Made by a program: the position numbers and the translations under genes. From positions 62,001 to 126,000 of the forward strand of contig CAWFMO010000001.1 in the NCBI GenBank assembly GCA_963817065.1: a stretch of 64,000 bases of DNA, given 5' to 3'. This stretch comes from CAWFMO01 sp963817065 (lineage in GTDB: Bacteria > Actinomycetota > Thermoleophilia > Solirubrobacterales > 70-9). Under the pieces are notes generated by a model. That model ran no database searches and was not told the DNA's origin. It saw only the letters and a program-made list of their open reading frames with translations. Shown here piece by piece: positions 8,013-16,431 of the stretch (the stretch's first letter is position 1; every line of letters starts with the position of its first letter).

Positions 8013-9020
8013 ATGGATGCCACCTGCGCAATCGAAGTCGAGGGATTGAAGAAGTCCTACGGCGACGTCGAGGCCCTTCGCGGGGTCGATTTCCGCGCCC
8101 CGACCGGCAGCGTGCTCGGACTCCTGGGCCCGAACGGCGCCGGCAAGACGACCGCGATCCGGATCCTGACCACGCTGCTCCCCGCCGATGCCGGGACGGC
8201 GAGCGTCGCGGGCCACGACGTGGACACCGAGGGGCCCGAGCTGCGGGCGAAGATCGGGCTCACGGGACAGAACGCGGCGATCGACGAGAACCTGACCGGG
8301 TTCGAGAACCTCGAGATGGTCGGCCGCCTCTATCACCTCGGCCGCGACACCTCGCGCCGGCGGGCGTCCGAGCTGCTCGAGCGCTTCGACCTCGCCGAAT
8401 CGGGCGAGCGGCTCGCGCGCACCTACTCCGGCGGCATGCGGCGCCGGCTCGACCTCGCCGCGGCGCTGGTCGCGAAGCCGCCGGTGATCTTCCTCGACGA
8501 GCCGACCACCGGCCTCGACCCGCGAAGCCGGCTGGCGCTCTGGGAGACGATCGAGGACCGCGTGGCGAAAGGCACCACCGTCCTGCTCACGACCCAGTAC
8601 CTCGACGAGGCCGACCGCCTCTGCGACCGGATCTGCGTCATCGACCACGGCCTGGTGATCGCCGAGGGGACCTCGGACGAGCTCAAGGACCAGGTCGGCG
8701 GCGAGCGGCTCGAGATCACGCTCGGCGATACGTCCAAGGCCGAGGCGGCGATCGCGGCGCTCGCCGAGATCGCCGAGGGGCCGCCGGCCGCGAACGAGGA
8801 TGTCGTCAGCGCCCCGATCCGCCGCCGCGAGGGGATCATCGCCGACGCGGTTCGCCGTCTCGACGACGCCGGCGTCGGCGTCGAGGACCTCGCGACCCGC
8901 CGCCCGACCCTCGACGACGTCTTCATCGCGCTCACCGGCCACGCCGCCGAGCACGAGGACCGCGACGGCGGCGGCGATCCCGAGGTCTCGGCCGAGGCGG
9001 TCGAGGAGGTGACGCGGTAG
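8013..9020 (+). CDS. ABC transporter ATP-binding protein, DrrA-like
   Basis: The 335-residue nucleotide-binding subunit carries Walker A GPNGAGKTT (about residue 40), signature YSGGMRRRLDLA (about 138), Walker B VIFLDEPTTGLDPRS (about 160) and the switch region LLTTQYLDEADRLCDRICVI. The C-terminal 100 residues (RLEITLGDTSKAEAAIAAL ... RRPTLDDVFIALTG) are the regulatory extension of the daunorubicin-resistance DrrA family. The ATG at 8013 is preferred over a GTG at 8001. The stop overlaps the permease start by one base (TAGTG), so both form one exporter. Substrate unknown. Confidence 0.9.
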   Translation: MDATCAIEVEGLKKSYGDVEALRGVDFRAPTGSVLGLLGPNGAGKTTAIRILTTLLPADAGTASVAGHDVDTEGPELRAKIGLTGQNAAIDENLTGFENLEMVGRLYHLGRDTSRRRASELLERFDLAESGERLARTYSGGMRRRLDLAAALVAKPPVIFLDEPTTGLDPRSRLALWETIEDRVAKGTTVLLTTQYLDEADRLCDRICVIDHGLVIAEGTSDELKDQVGGERLEITLGDTSKAEAAIAALAEIAEGPPAANEDVVSAPIRRREGIIADAVRRLDDAGVGVEDLATRRPTLDDVFIALTGHAAEHEDRDGGGDPEVSAEAVEEVTR

Positions 9021-9808
9021 TGGGCTCGCTCTCCTATGCCGTCAACGACACGCTCGTGATCGCGAAGCGCAACATGCTGCGGATCCGCCGCCAGCCCGAC
9101 CTCCTGGTCGGCTTCACGATCCAGCCGGTGATGTTCGTGCTCCTCTTCGTCTACGTCTTCGGGGGCGCGATCCAGATCCCCGAGCAGTACTCCTACCTCG
9201 ACGACTACACGGACTTCCTGATCCCCGGCATCCTCGCCCAGTCGATGGCCTTCGGCGGCTTCGTCACCGCGCTCAGCATCAGCGACGACCTCAACAAGGG
9301 TCTCGTCGACCGCTTCCGCTCCCTGCCGATGACCCAGTGGGCGGCGATCGCCGGCCGCACCGTCTCCGACATCCTCACCAACACGATCTCGATCGTGATC
9401 ATGGTCGCGGTCGGCTTGCTGGTCGGCTTCTCGTTCAACGCGCCGCTTGGGGACGTCCTGCTGGGAATCCTGCTGATGATCGTCTTCGGCTACGCGTTCT
9501 CGTGGGTGTTCGTCTCGGTCGGGCTCGCGAGCGCCTCGCCCGAGTCGGCGAACGCGTTCGGCTTCACCGCGATCTTCCCGCTCACCTTCATCTCCTCGGC
9601 CTTCGCGCCGCCCGAGGAGATGCCCCCCGCGATCCAGTGGATCGCCGAGGCGAACCCGTTCAGCACCGTCGTCGACGCGCTGCGGGCGCTGTGGCTCGGA
9701 GGCCCGGCGGGCAGCGACGTCTGGGCGGCGTTCGCGTGGTCGATCGGGATCGCGGTCGTCTTCGCGCTGCTCTCCGCGCGCCAGTACCGCCGCGCCGTCC
9801 TGCGCTAG
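9020..9808 (+). CDS. ABC-2 type transporter permease, DrrB-like
   Basis: The 262-residue membrane protein has about six helices: near residues 30-50 (FTIQPVMFVLLFVYVFGGA), 65-85, 115-135 (SIVIMVAVGLLVGFSF), 142-160, 175-195 and 240-258. The motif LTFISSAFAPPEEMPPAIQWIAEANPFSTVVDALRALW is typical of the DrrB/ABC-2 permease family. Two copies should pair with two ATPase subunits to export a hydrophobic compound. It starts with GTG overlapping the ATPase stop. About 50 bases separate its stop from the next luciferase-like oxidoreductase. Confidence 0.9.
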   Translation: MGSLSYAVNDTLVIAKRNMLRIRRQPDLLVGFTIQPVMFVLLFVYVFGGAIQIPEQYSYLDDYTDFLIPGILAQSMAFGGFVTALSISDDLNKGLVDRFRSLPMTQWAAIAGRTVSDILTNTISIVIMVAVGLLVGFSFNAPLGDVLLGILLMIVFGYAFSWVFVSVGLASASPESANAFGFTAIFPLTFISSAFAPPEEMPPAIQWIAEANPFSTVVDALRALWLGGPAGSDVWAAFAWSIGIAVVFALLSARQYRRAVLR

Positions 9809-9858
9809 CCGCCCGTCGAGCAGCCCGCCGAATAGGGTGGCCGGGTGAGGTTTCCGGG

Positions 9859-10875
9859 ATGAAGATCGACGCGGGCAACTACACGCCGACCGTCGACGAG
9901 GCCGCCGACGCGGCCCGGGCCGCCGAGCGCGACGGCTACGACGGCTGGTTCGCGTTCGAGACGCAGATCGATCCCTTCCTCGCCTGCGCGGTGGCCGCCG
10001 AGCGCACCGAGCGGATCGAGATCGGGACCGCGATCGCGGTCGCCTTCGCCCGCAACCCGATGACCGTCGCGCTGCAGGCGAACGACGTCCAGGCGCTCTC
10101 GGGCGGGCGTTTCGCGCTCGGGCTCGGCTCGCAGATCAAGCCCCACATCGAGCGCCGCTACTCGATGCAGTGGTCGAAGCCGGCGGCGCGGATGCGCGAG
10201 TTCGTGCTCGCGATGCGCGCGATCTGGGCGGCCTGGGAGGGCGACGGGGCGCTCGACTTCGAGGGCGACTTCTACACCCACACGCTGATGACCCCGTTCT
10301 TCAATCCGGGCCCGAACCCGCACGGCAACCCGAAGGTTCTGCTCGCGGCGGTCGGGCCGCTGATGACCGAGACCGCGGGCGAGGTCGCTGACGGGATGCT
10401 GGCGCACGCTTTCTCGACCGAGCGCTACCTGCGCGAGGCCACGCTGCCGGCGCTCGAGCGCGGGTTCGAGAAGGCCGGCCGGACCCGCGAGGGGTTCGAG
10501 CTCACCGCCCCGGCTCTGGTCGTCGCCCGCGACAGCGAGGAGGAGATCGCCGAGGGGATCGAGGCGGTCAAGGCGCAGATCGGCTTCTATGGCTCGACGC
10601 CCGCCTACCGCCCGGTGCTCGAGATCCACGGCTGGGGCGAGCTCGGCGACGAGCTCAAGGCGATGACCAAGCGCGGCGAGTGGGACAAGCTCGGCGACGC
10701 GATCGACGACGAGGTCCTCAATACGTTCGCCGTCATCGGCACGCCCGAGGAGGCGATAGCCGAGGTCAAGAAGCGCTACGGCGACGTCGCGGACCGAATC
10801 ACGCTCTCTCTGCCGCCCGAGCGCGACGAGGCCCGCTGGGCGGGCCTGTTCGACGCGCTCCGCGCCTCAGCCTGA
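9859..10875 (+). CDS. LLM class F420-dependent oxidoreductase (TIGR03617-like)
   Basis: The 338-residue luciferase-like protein begins MKIDAGNYTPTVDEAADAARAAERDGYDGWF and has RIEIGTAIAVAFARNPMTVALQANDVQALSGGRFALGLGSQ near residues 54-94, the usual F420/FMN pocket segment, then VLLAAVGPLMTETAGEVADGMLAHAFSTERYL. This places it in a second subgroup of luciferase-like oxidoreductases, different from the one at 6956. ATG at 9859 follows GTGAGG. Its last nine bases overlap the convergent hydrolase gene. Its position after the exporter suggests co-transcription, but the reaction is unknown. Confidence 0.87.
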   Translation: MKIDAGNYTPTVDEAADAARAAERDGYDGWFAFETQIDPFLACAVAAERTERIEIGTAIAVAFARNPMTVALQANDVQALSGGRFALGLGSQIKPHIERRYSMQWSKPAARMREFVLAMRAIWAAWEGDGALDFEGDFYTHTLMTPFFNPGPNPHGNPKVLLAAVGPLMTETAGEVADGMLAHAFSTERYLREATLPALERGFEKAGRTREGFELTAPALVVARDSEEEIAEGIEAVKAQIGFYGSTPAYRPVLEIHGWGELGDELKAMTKRGEWDKLGDAIDDEVLNTFAVIGTPEEAIAEVKKRYGDVADRITLSLPPERDEARWAGLFDALRASA

Positions 10876-11721
10876 CGCTCGAATTCCGGTGTGATGGACG
10901 ATCGCGCCGGCGATCGCCTCCCAGTCGTCTCGGAAGACCCCGTGGCCGGCGCCCTCGAGCTTCAGCAGGGTCGCATGGGGGATCTCGCCGGCGAGCGCCT
11001 CGCCGTGCTCGAGCGGGAACATCGGATCCGCGGTGCCGTGGATCGCCAGGGTCGGCGCGGCGATCGAGGAGAGCGGCCCGCTCGCCCCCTCGTCCTGGTC
11101 GAGCACGTCGTGGTTCTGCGCGGCCGCGAAGTCGCGCGCGCGATCTGCGTCGCGACGGACGAGCTCGCGGGCGGCGTTCTCGTCGAACGGTCGCTCGCCG
11201 CCCGAGAGCACGCGCTGGTAGTCGACGAGGTATTCGATCACCGACTCGGGATCCGCCCAGTCGACCTGGGCGGTCGCGGCGAACCGGCCGAACCGCTCGG
11301 TCGGCGACGGGAGCGGGCGGCCGATCGGCAGCGCAGGCGAGGAGCTGATCAGGACGAGCGAGAGGACGCGGTCGGGATGGTCGAGCGCGATCTCCTGCGA
11401 GATCCCGGCGCCGGCCGAGACGCCGACCAGGTGCGCGGCTCCGATCCCGAAGCCGTCGAGGACGCCGACCGCGTCGCGGCTGAGATCGGCGCCGGTGTAC
11501 CCGGGTTTGCCGTGCTCGTAGGTGACCGAGCGGCCCGTGTCGCGATGGTCGTAGCGGATCACGTACCGTCCGCTGTCGGCGAGCATCCGGCAGAACTCTT
11601 CCTCCCACCAGAGCATCGATGCGCCGATGCCCATGACGAGCAGGATCGGCGGGTCGCCCGGGTCGCCGAAGGACTCGGTGCAGAGCTCGACGCCGTTGGC
11701 TTCGATCACGCGCTCAGCCAC
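10867..11721 (-). CDS. Alpha/beta hydrolase
   Basis: The 284-residue protein shows the fold clearly: ILLVMGIGASMLWWEEEFCRML near residue 25, YDHRDTGRS near 60, nucleophile elbow GVSAGAG near residue 99, acid in HGTADPMFPLEHG near 230 and the catalytic His in EGAGHGVF near 258. The DHRDTGRS motif and the length resemble the RdmC/carboxylesterase group. The GTG start follows AGGAG by four bases. It ends inside the 3' end of the oxidoreductase gene and begins about 20 bases from tRNA-Ala. Substrate unknown. Confidence 0.85.
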   Translation of the reverse strand: MAERVIEANGVELCTESFGDPGDPPILLVMGIGASMLWWEEEFCRMLADSGRYVIRYDHRDTGRSVTYEHGKPGYTGADLSRDAVGVLDGFGIGAAHLVGVSAGAGISQEIALDHPDRVLSLVLISSSPALPIGRPLPSPTERFGRFAATAQVDWADPESVIEYLVDYQRVLSGGERPFDENAARELVRRDADRARDFAAAQNHDVLDQDEGASGPLSSIAAPTLAIHGTADPMFPLEHGEALAGEIPHATLLKLEGAGHGVFRDDWEAIAGAIVHHTGIRASG

Positions 11722-11740
11722 TTCGCTCCTGCTTGAGCAA

Positions 11741-11813
11741 TGGAGCTAGTCGGACTCGAACCGACGACCTCCTGGGTGCGATCCAGGCGCTCTTCCAGCT
11801 GAGCTATAGCCCC
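11741..11813 (-). tRNA. tRNA-Ala (anticodon CGC)
   Basis: On the minus strand a full cloverleaf folds: acceptor GGGGCTA with TAGCTCC (one G-T pair), D arm AGCTCAGCTGGAAGAGC, anticodon stem CCTGG/CCAGG with loop ATCGCAC (anticodon CGC, reading GCG), and T arm with GGTTCGAGTCC. Discriminator A; CCA is not encoded. GCG is a frequent Ala codon here. Confidence 0.95.
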
Positions 11814-11880
11814 GTATATGTGTCGGTCGCGGGCAGTTACTTGCCCCGCGCCGCTGGCGCAAGGATACGCTGTCACCAGC

Positions 11881-13197
11881 TTGAGCTTCGGACGACGGCT
11901 GATCCTCTTCTTCCTGCTTATCGTCGTGCTCCCGATGCTCGCCGTCGCGGGTCTGCTCTGGCAGGTGACGGCGGAGTCGCGCACCGGTAAAGCCGACGCA
12001 CGCCTGGCGGCGAGCGTCGAGACCGCCCTGCGGCTCGGCGACGAGGAAGCGGTCCGCGCCGAGCGGGCCGCCGCCCGCCTCGCCCGCTCACCGGAGCTCG
12101 CGGCGGCCCTCCGCTCCGGCACCCCGGCGGCGCTCGAGGCAGCCGCGACACGGCTCGCGCGCGAGCCCGAGATCGTCGAGCTCGAGATCCTCGGCCCGAA
12201 CGGCGAGCAGCTGGCGCGCGCCGGGACCGGCGAGGGCGCGGCCTTCGGCGAGATCGAGCTCGAGGGCGAGGGAACCGCGCTCGGGACACTGCGCGTCTCG
12301 CTGACGCCGGCCGAGGCGTTCGTCGACAGGGTCTCGGCGCTGACCGGGCGCGACGCCGTGCTGTTCGGGGGCGGAGGCGTCGTCGCCGGGACGGTCGAGC
12401 TTCCCGAGGATGAAGCCCCGCCGGAGGGCGAGACCGAGGAGGTCGAGGTCGGGGGCAGCGAGCTCCGGGCGCGGAGCGTCGAGCTCGGGTCCGACGAGAC
12501 CCTCGTCGTCCTCGGCCCGCTCGAGTCGAGCGAGCTGCTGACGATCAACCTGCGGGTCGCGATCCTGCTGATGACGCTGCTCGCGATCGCGATAACGCTC
12601 ACCTTCTATCTCGCGCGGACGATGCACGAGCTCCACGAGCGCGTCTCGGGCCAGGCGATCACCGACGACCTGACCGGGCTCTCGAACCAGCGCCGCTTCC
12701 GCGACCTGCTCGGCAAGGAGACCGAGCGAGCGAAGCGCTTCAAGCACGATCTCTCGCTGCTGATGCTCGACCTCGATGACTTCAAGAAGGTCAACGACAC
12801 CCACGGGCACCTCCAGGGTGACGACGTCCTCAAGGCCGTCGCCGACGCGGTGCGCGAGGAGTCGCGCGGCGTCGACGAGCCGGCGCGCTACGGGGGCGAG
12901 GAGCTCGCGGTCGCGCTGCCCGAGACGAGCGCCGACGGGGCCCACGAGCTGGCGGAGCGGATCCGGACTCGGATCGAGGAGGTCACGGTGCCGCTGCGCG
13001 ACGGCAGGGGCACGACCGGGGTGACCGTGAGCATCGGGGTCGCCCAGCTCGGGGGCTCGGTCGACGGCCCCGAGCAGCTGATCGCCGCCGCGGACAAGGC
13101 CCTCTACGCCGCCAAGCGCGGCGGCAAGAACCGCTCTCGAAAGGCCCGCGGGGGCGGGCGGCGGGGCGATCGCAGGCGAACGAAAGCCCGCAGCTAG
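11881..13197 (+). CDS. Membrane-bound diguanylate cyclase (GGDEF)
   Basis: The 438-residue protein has an N-terminal helix (RLILFFLLIVVLPMLAVAGLL), an extracytoplasmic sensor domain of about 190 residues rich in Glu and Ala, a second helix (RVAILLMTLLAIAITLTFYLA) and a C-terminal GGDEF domain. The active loop reads GGEEL near residue 337, an accepted active variant, and the c-di-GMP inhibition site RxxD is present as RGVD five residues before it. SIGVAQ and AADKALYAAKRGGKNR complete the domain. TTG at 11881 is chosen because it starts directly before the first helix; ATG at 11818 would begin five bases after the tRNA and adds an implausible leader. The product should be a c-di-GMP synthase responding to an outside signal. 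Confidence 0.85.
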   Translation: MSFGRRLILFFLLIVVLPMLAVAGLLWQVTAESRTGKADARLAASVETALRLGDEEAVRAERAAARLARSPELAAALRSGTPAALEAAATRLAREPEIVELEILGPNGEQLARAGTGEGAAFGEIELEGEGTALGTLRVSLTPAEAFVDRVSALTGRDAVLFGGGGVVAGTVELPEDEAPPEGETEEVEVGGSELRARSVELGSDETLVVLGPLESSELLTINLRVAILLMTLLAIAITLTFYLARTMHELHERVSGQAITDDLTGLSNQRRFRDLLGKETERAKRFKHDLSLLMLDLDDFKKVNDTHGHLQGDDVLKAVADAVREESRGVDEPARYGGEELAVALPETSADGAHELAERIRTRIEEVTVPLRDGRGTTGVTVSIGVAQLGGSVDGPEQLIAAADKALYAAKRGGKNRSRKARGGGRRGDRRRTKARS

Positions 13198-13271
13198 GGG
13201 TAGGTGTAAGGGCCCGCGCGGCGAAGAACGGGGGGCCGAGCCCAAGCCGGTACCCATACCGCTTACCCTTA

Positions 13272-13294
13272 GCCCTGATTCGGGCCCTCAGGGC
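13272..13294 (+). promoter_or_regulatory. Perfect hairpin just upstream of the acidic-protein start
   Basis: GCCCTGA (13272-13278) pairs with TCAGGGC (13288-13294) around a nine-base loop, ending nine bases before the ATG at 13304. No Shine-Dalgarno sequence is visible between. It may end transcription from the diguanylate cyclase gene or mask the start; sequence alone cannot decide. Confidence 0.35.
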
Positions 13295-13303
13295 ACCCGA
13301 CCA

Positions 13304-14401
13304 ATGAGCGAACTCGACGACGCAATTCGCGATCACCTCGAGCTGAAGCGCCGCCATGGCGCGCGCGACGCTGAGATTCAGGAACTCGAGGACGAGGCCT
13401 TCGGCAGCGGCGAGCGGCCGGTCGACCCCTTCGTGGTCGCCGCCGAGACCGAGGCCGGGATCCGCGATCCCGATCGCCCCCCCGGCGAGCCCCCCGGCGA
13501 GGGATCCGGCGAGCCGCCGGCTTCTGAGCGCCAGGCGCCGCCACCCGACACTCCGCCCCCGCCGCCGCCCGAGGCTTCGGCGACGGCGCCGCCCGCGCCG
13601 CGTGAGCCGAGCACGTCCGAGCCCGGCACCGGCGAGCCGCAGATCCCGCCGCCCCCGCCGCCGCGAGCGGATCGCTCCGTGCCGCCGCTCGATCAGCCGA
13701 CCCAGGAGCATCCCCCGCCGGAGCCGCCGTCCGACGAGCTCGCCGAGCCGCCGTCGCGGGAGCCGGCCGAGCCGCCGCCCACCGCCGAGGAGGACGACGG
13801 AGGTCCGGGGCTCTACGACTTCGAGGCCGACCTCGCCGCCGCGAGCGACGCCCCCGCCGAGCCGGCGGTCGAGCCCAAGCCGCCCACTTCCGAGCCCGAG
13901 CCACCAGCGGACGAGCTCGAAGATGAGGTCGAGGAGGCAGGGCCCGACGACGCGTTCGCCGACCTCGGCCCCGCCGAGGAGCAGCCGCTTCCGCCCGAAC
14001 CGCCGGTCGAGGACGTTGGGCCCGGAGCGGTCACCGCCGACACCGAGGAGAGCGACGCGCTCTTCGCCGAGCCCGAGCCCGAGCCCGAGCCGGCGAGCGA
14101 CGCCACCCAGCCCTACGAGCTCCCTGACCTCGATCGCGAGCCGGTGCCCGAGGAGGACGACCCGTTCGAGGAGCGCCCGCTCGACGAGGCGCGGCCGGCA
14201 GAGAAGGAGCCCGAACAGGCGCCCGAGGAGCCGCCGCTCGAGGACGAACCGGGCGAGCCCGAGCCCAAACCCGAGTCCTCCGAGAAGAAAGAGGGCGAGG
14301 ACCTGCTCGAGGAGACGCCGGAGTTCCTATCCGAGAAGCCCGAGGACGAGGACCTCTGGTTCGAGCAGAAGCCGCCCAAGGACTTCGACTTCGACGACTA
14401 G
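13304..14401 (+). CDS. Acidic, proline-rich, probably disordered protein
   Basis: The 365-residue protein starts with a short charged helix (MSELDDAIRDHLELKRRHGARDAEIQELEDEAFG, residues 1-34) and then consists almost wholly of Pro, Glu, Asp, Ala and Ser: runs of PP, PEPEPEPE and EEPP continue to residue 340. The last 30 residues regain aromatics (DEDLWFEQKPPKDFDFDD). There is no signal peptide, membrane helix or cysteine. I recognise no family. The composition argues for an intrinsically disordered, cytoplasmic scaffold or spacer, with structured contact points at both ends. The frame is supported by GC3 bias and strict absence of stops. Its stop overlaps convergently with glutamate dehydrogenase by four bases. 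Confidence 0.65.
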   Translation: MSELDDAIRDHLELKRRHGARDAEIQELEDEAFGSGERPVDPFVVAAETEAGIRDPDRPPGEPPGEGSGEPPASERQAPPPDTPPPPPPEASATAPPAPREPSTSEPGTGEPQIPPPPPPRADRSVPPLDQPTQEHPPPEPPSDELAEPPSREPAEPPPTAEEDDGGPGLYDFEADLAAASDAPAEPAVEPKPPTSEPEPPADELEDEVEEAGPDDAFADLGPAEEQPLPPEPPVEDVGPGAVTADTEESDALFAEPEPEPEPASDATQPYELPDLDREPVPEEDDPFEERPLDEARPAEKEPEQAPEEPPLEDEPGEPEPKPESSEKKEGEDLLEETPEFLSEKPEDEDLWFEQKPPKDFDFDD

Positions 14402-15765
14402 ACGTATCCGCGGATGCGGGCGGCCTCGACGACGCGCTCGATCCCGACCAGGTATGCCGCGTGGCGCAACGGCAGCTTCTCCTCCTTGCCGCGCCCCGAG
14501 ACCTCGCGGTAGGCGCGCCGCATGACCGTCCCGAGCTTGTCGTTGACCTCACGCTCGGTCCAGCGGAAGTGCTGCAGGTTCTGGACCCACTCGAAGTAGG
14601 AGCAGACGACGCCGCCGGCGTTGGCCATCACGTCGGGGATTACGTGGACGCCCTTCTCGTGGAGGATCGCGTCGGCGGCGGGGGTCGTGGGGCTGTTGGC
14701 GCCCTCGATCAGCATCCGGCAGTTGATCTGGTCGGCGTTGCCCTCGTGGATCATCCCGCCGAGCGCCGCCGGGATCAGGACGTCGCACTCGATCGCGAGC
14801 AGGTCTTCGGCGGGGATCTTCTCGGCGCCCTCGAAATCGGTGATCAGCCCGCCGGTGGTGACGAAGGCGGCGAGCTCCTCGGCGTCGATCCCCTCGTCGC
14901 TGCGGATCGCGCCGTTCGCGTCTGAGACTCCGATCATCTTGCAGCCGAGCTGCTGCATGATCCGCGCCGCCCACGAGCCGACGTTGCCGTAGCCCTGGAC
15001 CACGAACGTGGTCTCGGCCGGGTTGAGCCCGATCTGGGGCGCCGCCTCGCGGAACATGAACACGCAGCCGCGGCCGGTCGCCGCCTCGCGGCCGTAGGAG
15101 CCCTCGAGCTCGATCGGCTTGCCGGTGCAGATCGCCGGCGTGTGGCCGTGGAGCTTTCCGTACTCGTCCATCATCCAGGCCATCGTCTGGGCGTTGGTGT
15201 TGACGTCGGGGGCGGGGATGTCGCGGGTCGGCCCGAGAACCTTCTCGATCTTGTCCATGAACGAGCGCGTGATCGTCTGCAACTCGGAGCTCTCGAGCTC
15301 GGTCGCGGGGCAGTTGACGCCGCCCTTGGCGCCGCCGTAGGGGATCCCGGCGACCGCCGTCTTCCAGGTCATCAGCGAGGCCAGCGCGCGGACCTCGTCG
15401 ATGTCGACCTCGGGGTGGAAGCGGACGCCGCCCTTGTAGGGCCCGCGGGCGCCGTTGTGCTGGATCCGGTAGCCGGAGAAGACGTGGGTCTGCCCGTCTG
15501 AGAGCTTGACCGGGATCTGGACCGTGACCTCGCGGTAGGGGCTCCAGAAGACGGGGCGCAGGTCGTCGGGGAGTTGCAGGTGCTCGACGGCGTGGTCGAA
15601 GTAGTGGCGGACGATGTCGAGGTTCGAGACCTCGGCGCGCCGGCCGGGCTTCGTACCGCTACCCGCGGCGGCCGCTTCCTTCTCGCGCTCTACGGCCTCG
15701 GGGGAGCGATCGGTGTCGGCGGCGCCGGTCCCGCCCTCAGCTTCTTTGGCCTTCGTCGTCGCCAT
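14398..15765 (-). CDS. gdhA: Glutamate dehydrogenase
   Basis: The 455-residue protein is a Glu/Leu/Phe/Val dehydrogenase. The catalytic region SGYRIQHNGARGPYKGGVRFHP (about residues 97-118) includes the substrate lysine, and KTAVAGIPYGGAKGGV (about 134-149) the active-site lysine; the Rossmann motif VQGYGNVGSWAA lies near residue 250. Such enzymes interconvert glutamate and 2-oxoglutarate. A 45-residue N-terminal extension rich in Ala, Glu and Lys precedes the fold. The ATG follows AAGGAGG at six bases, a strong ribosome site, consistent with high expression. It stands alone next to tRNA-Ala(TGC). Confidence 0.92.
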   Translation of the reverse strand: MATTKAKEAEGGTGAADTDRSPEAVEREKEAAAAGSGTKPGRRAEVSNLDIVRHYFDHAVEHLQLPDDLRPVFWSPYREVTVQIPVKLSDGQTHVFSGYRIQHNGARGPYKGGVRFHPEVDIDEVRALASLMTWKTAVAGIPYGGAKGGVNCPATELESSELQTITRSFMDKIEKVLGPTRDIPAPDVNTNAQTMAWMMDEYGKLHGHTPAICTGKPIELEGSYGREAATGRGCVFMFREAAPQIGLNPAETTFVVQGYGNVGSWAARIMQQLGCKMIGVSDANGAIRSDEGIDAEELAAFVTTGGLITDFEGAEKIPAEDLLAIECDVLIPAALGGMIHEGNADQINCRMLIEGANSPTTPAADAILHEKGVHVIPDVMANAGGVVCSYFEWVQNLQHFRWTEREVNDKLGTVMRRAYREVSGRGKEEKLPLRHAAYLVGIERVVEAARIRGYV

Positions 15766-15834
15766 CTCGCCTCCTTAGTGGCTGCCCTGGCGCCAGTCTC
15801 TCACACCGCCGCCGGGGCGTATCCTCGTGCCCGA

Positions 15835-15907
15835 GGGGCCATAGCTCAGTTGGAAGAGCGCGTCGCTTGCACCGACGAGGTCGCCGGTTCGAGCCCGGCT
15901 GGCTCCA
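15835..15907 (+). tRNA. tRNA-Ala (anticodon TGC)
   Basis: Cloverleaf: acceptor GGGGCCA with TGGCTCC, D arm AGCTCAGTTGGAAGAGC, anticodon stem CGTCG/CGACG with loop CTTGCAC (anticodon TGC), T arm CCGGTTCGAGCCCGG. Discriminator A, no encoded CCA. It differs from the tRNA-Ala at 11741 mainly in the acceptor and anticodon arms. Confidence 0.96.
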
Positions 15908-15996
15908 TCTCGCTCCGCGTGACGCGCCTCACGCGCATCGGCGGGCCGGACGCGTAGCCTGCCGCGAGCCAGTCAATCGACCATGGGGGTACACGG

Positions 15997-16428
15997 ATGC
16001 GAACCAGGATCCTTTTCGCTGCATGCTTGACGCTGATCGTCGCGCTGTCGATCGGCGGCGCGGCCGACGCGAAGAAGAAGAAGCCGAAGGTCAAGTTCAG
16101 CGAGGTCACCTTCACGACCTCGACGACGTGGACCCAGAACGCGACCGGCCCCGACAGCTTCACCGGCACGATCATCGCCAACCACGCCGCCTGCATCGGC
16201 GGCCGCGAGGTCAGGCTGAAGGCCCGTTCTGACGATCCCAACGCGGCGGAGGTCAAGACGCTGCGGACCACGAGCACCCCGGACGGCGCGTACTCGTTCA
16301 CGGTCGAGCCCCAGAAGGGCTACCTCTACCAGGCGGGGGTCGCGAGCTTCCAGGTCAGGGTCTCGAAGCGCCGCGTCGTCGTCTGCCAGAAGGCGCGCGA
16401 GGTCGGCAACGAGATCGCGATCCCGTAG
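15997..16428 (+). CDS. Small secreted protein of unknown function
   Basis: The 143-residue protein has a signal peptide (MRTRILFAACLTLIVALSIGGAADA) followed by a lysine cluster (KKKKPKVKF). The mature part looks beta-rich (EVTFTTSTTWTQNATGPDSFTGTI ... DGAYSFTVEPQKGYLYQAGV), with two cysteines (HAACIGG and VVVCQK) that may pair. A transthyretin-like or Ig-like fold is possible, but I recognise no family. It is a single gene between tRNA-Ala and the convergent yjbR-like gene. Confidence 0.65.
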   Translation: MRTRILFAACLTLIVALSIGGAADAKKKKPKVKFSEVTFTTSTTWTQNATGPDSFTGTIIANHAACIGGREVRLKARSDDPNAAEVKTLRTTSTPDGAYSFTVEPQKGYLYQAGVASFQVRVSKRRVVVCQKAREVGNEIAIP

Positions 16429-16431
16429 CGG

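Noticed and set aside
7254..8954. Minus-strand frame of 566 codons spanning the oxidoreductase and the ABC ATPase
   Set aside because: It is out of frame with the oxidoreductase and antisense to the ATPase; no domain is visible.
13198..13303. Possible c-di-GMP riboswitch between the diguanylate cyclase and the acidic gene
   Set aside because: None of the conserved GEMM aptamer parts could be found; only a simple hairpin is present.
13304..14401. Acidic proline-rich frame as a chance open frame
   Set aside because: Kept as a gene: the frame has a defined helical start and aromatic end, consistent GC3 bias and a stop exactly abutting the next gene; the alternative frame is arginine/serine nonsense.
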